Below are positions 61,182 through 64,000 of a DNA stretch of 64,000 nt, in pieces; position 1 is the stretch's first letter; every line of letters starts with the position of its first letter. The translations under genes and the position numbers were made by a program. The notes beneath the pieces are model-generated. The model made no database searches, was not told the origin of the DNA, and worked only from the letters and a program-made list of their open reading frames with translations. The stretch is from JAZKDW01 sp040387375 (lineage in GTDB: Bacteria; Pseudomonadota; Gammaproteobacteria; Burkholderiales; Burkholderiaceae_D): NCBI GenBank assembly GCA_040387375.1, contig JAZKDW010000015.1, positions 1 through 64,000 of the forward strand, in the 5' to 3' direction.

Positions 61182-61396
61182 ACTACCGGGGTTTAATTCT
61201 AAGTACCGGGGCCGTAGAGACGCGTGGCACAAATCCACGCGGGGCAACTGTGGAGTGAAAACAAATTAGCGCAATCGTTAGGAAAAGGTCAAAAACAGCA
61301 AGCGCCATGGCAGTGTAAACTGTGGCACTTGCGGGAATAGCGGTGGCTTTTGCTGCTGCTGAAATGCAGTCCAAAGTGATCCAACATGGCGCAAGC

Positions 61397-61924
61397 ATGA
61401 GCAGCAACAAAGCGTCTGCCGGATTAGCCGATACAATTGATAAAACCGTAGTTTCGAAAGTATGCGAAGTGGCAACTAAAACAACTAAATCGACCCCGGA
61501 CGTCCTCGCGGACGGCACCCTGCTTACCGAAGCGCAAATCCTCAAGATGGGCGACAAGGAATACATGAATGCCGCTCAACTCGCTTTCTTTAAGGCGCGC
61601 TTGCAGCAACTTGAAAAAGATTTGCTGAAAAATGCCGGCGAGACAACAGAACACCTGCGTGAAACAGTGCTTGTCCCCGATCCGGCCGACCGTGCAACCA
61701 TCGAAGAAGAACATGCGCTTGAACTGCGTACCCGCGATCGGGAACGCAAGTTGCTCAAGAAAGTGCAGCAGTCGATCGCGAGTATCGACGCCGGCGATTA
61801 CGGCTGGTGCGAAGAAACCGGTGAGCCCATCGGCATCCCTCGCTTGCTTGCACGACCAACCGCAACACTGTCCCTCGAAGCACAGCAACGTCGTGAGCTC
61901 AAGCAGAAGCTGTACGGCGACTGA
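61397..61924 (+). CDS. dksA: RNA polymerase-binding transcription factor DksA
   Basis: Secondary-channel factor that works with ppGpp. The coiled coil (about residues 50-110) with tip DPADRATIEEEHALELRTRD is intact. The zinc-finger region has only one of four Cys (GWCEETGEPIGIPRLLARPT, ATLSLEAQQRREL), the Cys-poor type common in beta- and alphaproteobacteria. The start is uncertain: ATG 61397 gives 175 residues, GTG 61469 (VATKTTKS) gives 151, the usual DksA size, and ATG 61364 is also open. None has a clear ribosome-binding site. hslV/hslU, frequent neighbours, are not found next to it here. Confidence 0.85.
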   Translation: MSSNKASAGLADTIDKTVVSKVCEVATKTTKSTPDVLADGTLLTEAQILKMGDKEYMNAAQLAFFKARLQQLEKDLLKNAGETTEHLRETVLVPDPADRATIEEEHALELRTRDRERKLLKKVQQSIASIDAGDYGWCEETGEPIGIPRLLARPTATLSLEAQQRRELKQKLYGD

Positions 61925-62421
61925 TTGCCAGTTCCGATCGCGGCTGAACCGGCAGCGTAATGGAAGGCGTGTGACATCATTGTGCACACGCCGGTAAATT
62001 ATCAAAAAGCCAGGCAGGCGGTCCCAGCGATTGCCGTTCTGTAGCCGATTTGCAACGGGGATGATCTCCAGCAAAAATATCCCGGCGGACAGGCAGAATT
62101 ACCAAAATAAAAAATCTCGGGCCTGGAATCCTGGCTACAACGCGTCTTGCTACAGCGGCAGCGGATACCACTCGCAATTACAGGTCTTCAGTTGCTCTGT
62201 AAAGGTAATCTACCGCTGGCATAGACCGCCCGGAACACGTTTCGGCCGCCTCCGCCAAGTATACAATCCAGTATATCAAGACCTTCGGCTCTTTTTCCCG
62301 CACCCGGGAATCCACACTCTGTTACTCGCTGAAGTGTCAAGATTGTAGTGATTTCCCGCCAAAAGCTACTACATGATTCGATATGCCAGCGCCATACGGC
62401 TGTAATTATTGTTTATAGCGC
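61925..62421. other. Long intergenic region between dksA and the STAS gene
   Basis: About 500 bases with no supported gene. Open frames (for example plus strand 62031-62348, 105 codons) have no recognisable domain and codon use unlike neighbouring genes. I saw no tRNA, no strong terminator behind dksA and no repeat. The promoter of the STAS gene begins at its right end. Confidence 0.45.
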
Positions 62422-62448
62422 TATAATTTCGTCTAGAGTTCAACTCTA
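62422..62448 (+). promoter_or_regulatory. Promoter and palindrome upstream of the STAS gene
   Basis: TATAAT (62422-62427) followed at 62434-62448 by TAGAGTT-C-AACTCTA, a perfect 15-bp palindrome that would cover the transcription start. Good candidate operator for an unknown repressor. A weak -35 (CTGTAA) lies about 16 bases upstream. Confidence 0.5.
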
Positions 62449-62493
62449 CCTCCCTGGCGGGAACCGACATTAACGTATAACGACGGGAAACAC

Positions 62494-63921
62494 GTGGCGA
62501 TTTTCGGGCTTTTTGGCAAGAAAGACAATCAGCCGGCACCCGCAGACAAAGAACCTTCACGCCCAAAACGTCCTGAAGGAAATGTCCGCGCGGATATTGG
62601 CTCGGGCACTGTCGAGCGCTCAAAACAGGTTCAGCGGAATGCCGCCAGGGCCAGCGCGACTGCACGGAAAATCGATGCCATCGAATCGGAAATGTCGTCT
62701 GAATTCACCACGACACAACCGGCCTCCCTCAATTCATTGCCGGGCCCAGCGCAAGCGACTGCGCGCAATCCTGCAACATCCAGGACCAGTCGTGCGGCAT
62801 CAGGCACAACGCAGTTGCGCTCTCCCACGACAACAGTCGGATCGTTCTTGCCGAGTATGCGCCTCACCACGGAATTCCTGCTTGGGGCGGAAGGAAAAGC
62901 AATCGCAATTGAAGTATCGAGCACTGGCGCGGCGCATTTGATTGAAGAAGCCGCGATCATGTTCGCCAATGACCAAAGCGCAGTTGTCGAGCAAATGTTG
63001 TTAGGGGCAATTCGTGACGAAGCACTGGATGACGATGTCCGGACCGCATGGTGGATGCTGTTTGATTTATATCAGATCACTGGCGCGCAGGAAGCGTTCG
63101 AGAACCTGTCGATTGATTATGCGAGCACATTCGAGAGTTCACCGCCGTCCTGGATCGAGGTAAAAAAAATCGACTCGCAGCCGGCTGCCTTGGTGCAGAC
63201 TGGCGCCACACCCACAATTCCGTTTGTTGGAAAACTCGACGGCGAGATCATCAAACTGCTCGAGCGAGCGCAGAAGCTGGGTGAAAACAATTCCGTATTG
63301 CGCCTCGAATTTGCACGCGTCACGGAAGTCGCCCCTGTCGGTTGCGGTCTGTTGCTGCGAATGCTGAATAAACTGCAGAGTTCCGAACACGATCTGATTC
63401 TGGTCGGCGCATCAGAACTGGCAGAAAAAATTCGCTCCATTCTTGAAGTTGGCCGTCGTGATGAGACCGAGGCGCCATGGCTATTGTTGCTCGAAGTTCT
63501 GCGATTATTGAATATGGAAAAAGAGTTTGAAGAAGCCAGCATCGATTATTGCATCACATTCGAAGTGTCACCGCCTGCATTTGTAGCGCCAATCAACAAA
63601 ATCACAACTGCAGCCGAAGAGATTGGTTCAGTTGATACCGCATCTGACAGTTTCATGTTGCCGCCGGTTGTTGATGGGCGCACCGAACAAGTGATTGGAG
63701 CAATTACAAGTTTTGTCGCCGCTCATAATCCAGCGATACTGGATTGTTCACGTTTACATCGGGTTGACTTCAACTCCGCCACCCAATTGTTAATGAGCCT
63801 GGCGCCACTGTGCGGCAATGACAAGACGATCGAATTGCATCATGTGAATCATCTTGTCGCCACATTATTCAACGTCATGGGTTTAAAGGACATTGCGCGC
63901 ATCGTGCCGCGCAAACTCTGA
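62494..63921 (+). CDS. Protein with two STAS-like domains and duplicated linker modules
   Basis: Cytoplasmic protein of 475 residues starting at GTG (AIFGLFGKKDNQ). Residues about 15-110 are disordered and Ser/Thr/Pro/Arg-rich. Then two similar blocks: LFDLYQITGAQEAFENLSID with YASTFESSPPSW, and LLEVLRLLNMEKEFEEASID with YCITFEVSPPAF. Each is followed by a STAS-like domain (KLLERAQKLGENNSVLRLEF to LVGASELAEKIRSILEVGR; and IGAITSFVAAHNPAILDCSR to VNHLVATLFNVMGLKDIARI). The protein is a tandem duplication of linker plus STAS. STAS domains bind nucleotides or partner proteins (MlaB and anti-sigma antagonists). The role here is unknown. Confidence 0.7.
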   Translation: MAIFGLFGKKDNQPAPADKEPSRPKRPEGNVRADIGSGTVERSKQVQRNAARASATARKIDAIESEMSSEFTTTQPASLNSLPGPAQATARNPATSRTSRAASGTTQLRSPTTTVGSFLPSMRLTTEFLLGAEGKAIAIEVSSTGAAHLIEEAAIMFANDQSAVVEQMLLGAIRDEALDDDVRTAWWMLFDLYQITGAQEAFENLSIDYASTFESSPPSWIEVKKIDSQPAALVQTGATPTIPFVGKLDGEIIKLLERAQKLGENNSVLRLEFARVTEVAPVGCGLLLRMLNKLQSSEHDLILVGASELAEKIRSILEVGRRDETEAPWLLLLEVLRLLNMEKEFEEASIDYCITFEVSPPAFVAPINKITTAAEEIGSVDTASDSFMLPPVVDGRTEQVIGAITSFVAAHNPAILDCSRLHRVDFNSATQLLMSLAPLCGNDKTIELHHVNHLVATLFNVMGLKDIARIVPRKL

Positions 63922-63928
63922 CATCGAG

Positions 63929-63970
63929 TTGCAGTTGCAGTTGCAGTTGCAGTTGCAGTTGCAGTTGCAG
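63929..63970. repeat. (TTGCAG)7 tandem repeat
   Basis: Seven perfect TTGCAG units starting 8 bases behind the STAS stop codon. The unit length is six, so slippage would not alter a reading frame; any effect would be on spacing of regulatory sites for the next gene, which lies outside the window. Confidence 0.9.
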
Positions 63971-64000
63971 TCACGTGACTTGCATTCGAGACTCCCGCCC

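Noticed and set aside
61185..61260. tRNA or small RNA suggested by a GCGTGG/CCACGC hairpin before dksA
   Set aside because: No cloverleaf, no acceptor stem or TTC loop; a single short hairpin in a leader is all that can be seen.
63929..63970. CRISPR-like array
   Set aside because: Simple six-base tandem units without spacers; no cas genes.

Overview
The window looks like chromosomal DNA of a betaproteobacterium, most likely Burkholderiales and probably Oxalobacteraceae. Grounds: moderately high GC, two orphan Bug/TctC-type solute-binding proteins, a fused indolepyruvate oxidoreductase of about 1200 residues, a 4HBT/VOC/FAD-monooxygenase aromatic operon, an ahcY-YvlD-metF operon behind an SAH riboswitch, and the metK / two HtrB-like acyltransferases / dapF / DUF484 / xerC neighbourhood. 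No rRNA, tRNA, CRISPR array or prophage was seen. Family and taxon statements rest on recognition of motifs, not on searches.

Region 1-16.7 kb is accessory and stress-related: a Bug protein, two LysR regulators, an SDR with a decayed gene beside it, a Phd/RelE-type toxin-antitoxin pair, a BON lipoprotein, a ceramidase-like membrane protein gene gutted by an internal deletion, a Zn-dependent formaldehyde dehydrogenase, a run of small envelope proteins (WXXGXW type, glycine zipper, and a tandemly duplicated repeat-protein gene), a MocR regulator divergent from a DUF2917 gene, and an alpha/beta-hydrolase pseudoenzyme next to an old yellow enzyme.

Region 16.8-26.8 kb holds ribA and a pirin, then an eight-gene minus-strand operon (18465-25876) with overlapping stop/start codons: alpha/beta hydrolase, Bug protein, AMP-forming acid ligase, VOC metalloprotein, unknown 92-residue protein, FAD monooxygenase of the salicylyl-CoA 5-hydroxylase type, hotdog thioesterase and maleate isomerase. 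A divergent TetR gene is separated from it by a 17-bp palindrome. The gene set suggests CoA-dependent breakdown of a hydroxybenzoate via a gentisate-like ring to maleate and fumarate.

Region 26.8-53.7 kb is mostly housekeeping: a class A PBP, aromatic amino acid catabolism (fused IOR, phhA, hppD), cca, GST, an NDUFA9-like protein, a lytic transglycosylase, folate/methyl-cycle genes (ygfA, metF, ahcY, metK), and lipid A acyltransferase-like genes with dapF. Set into it is a secretion/surface-processing operon: a lipoprotein that resembles a free S8 propeptide, an S8 protease with a GlyGly-CTERM tail, and a rhombosortase.

Region 53.7-64 kb carries two copies of a 169-bp MITE-like element in opposite orientation around a SEL1-repeat gene and a porin, then a YefM/YoeB module. 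Together these sit between dapF and DUF484-xerC. After xerC come a zinc-type Fur regulator, a CobW GTPase, dksA, a double-STAS protein and a (TTGCAG)7 repeat at the end of the window.
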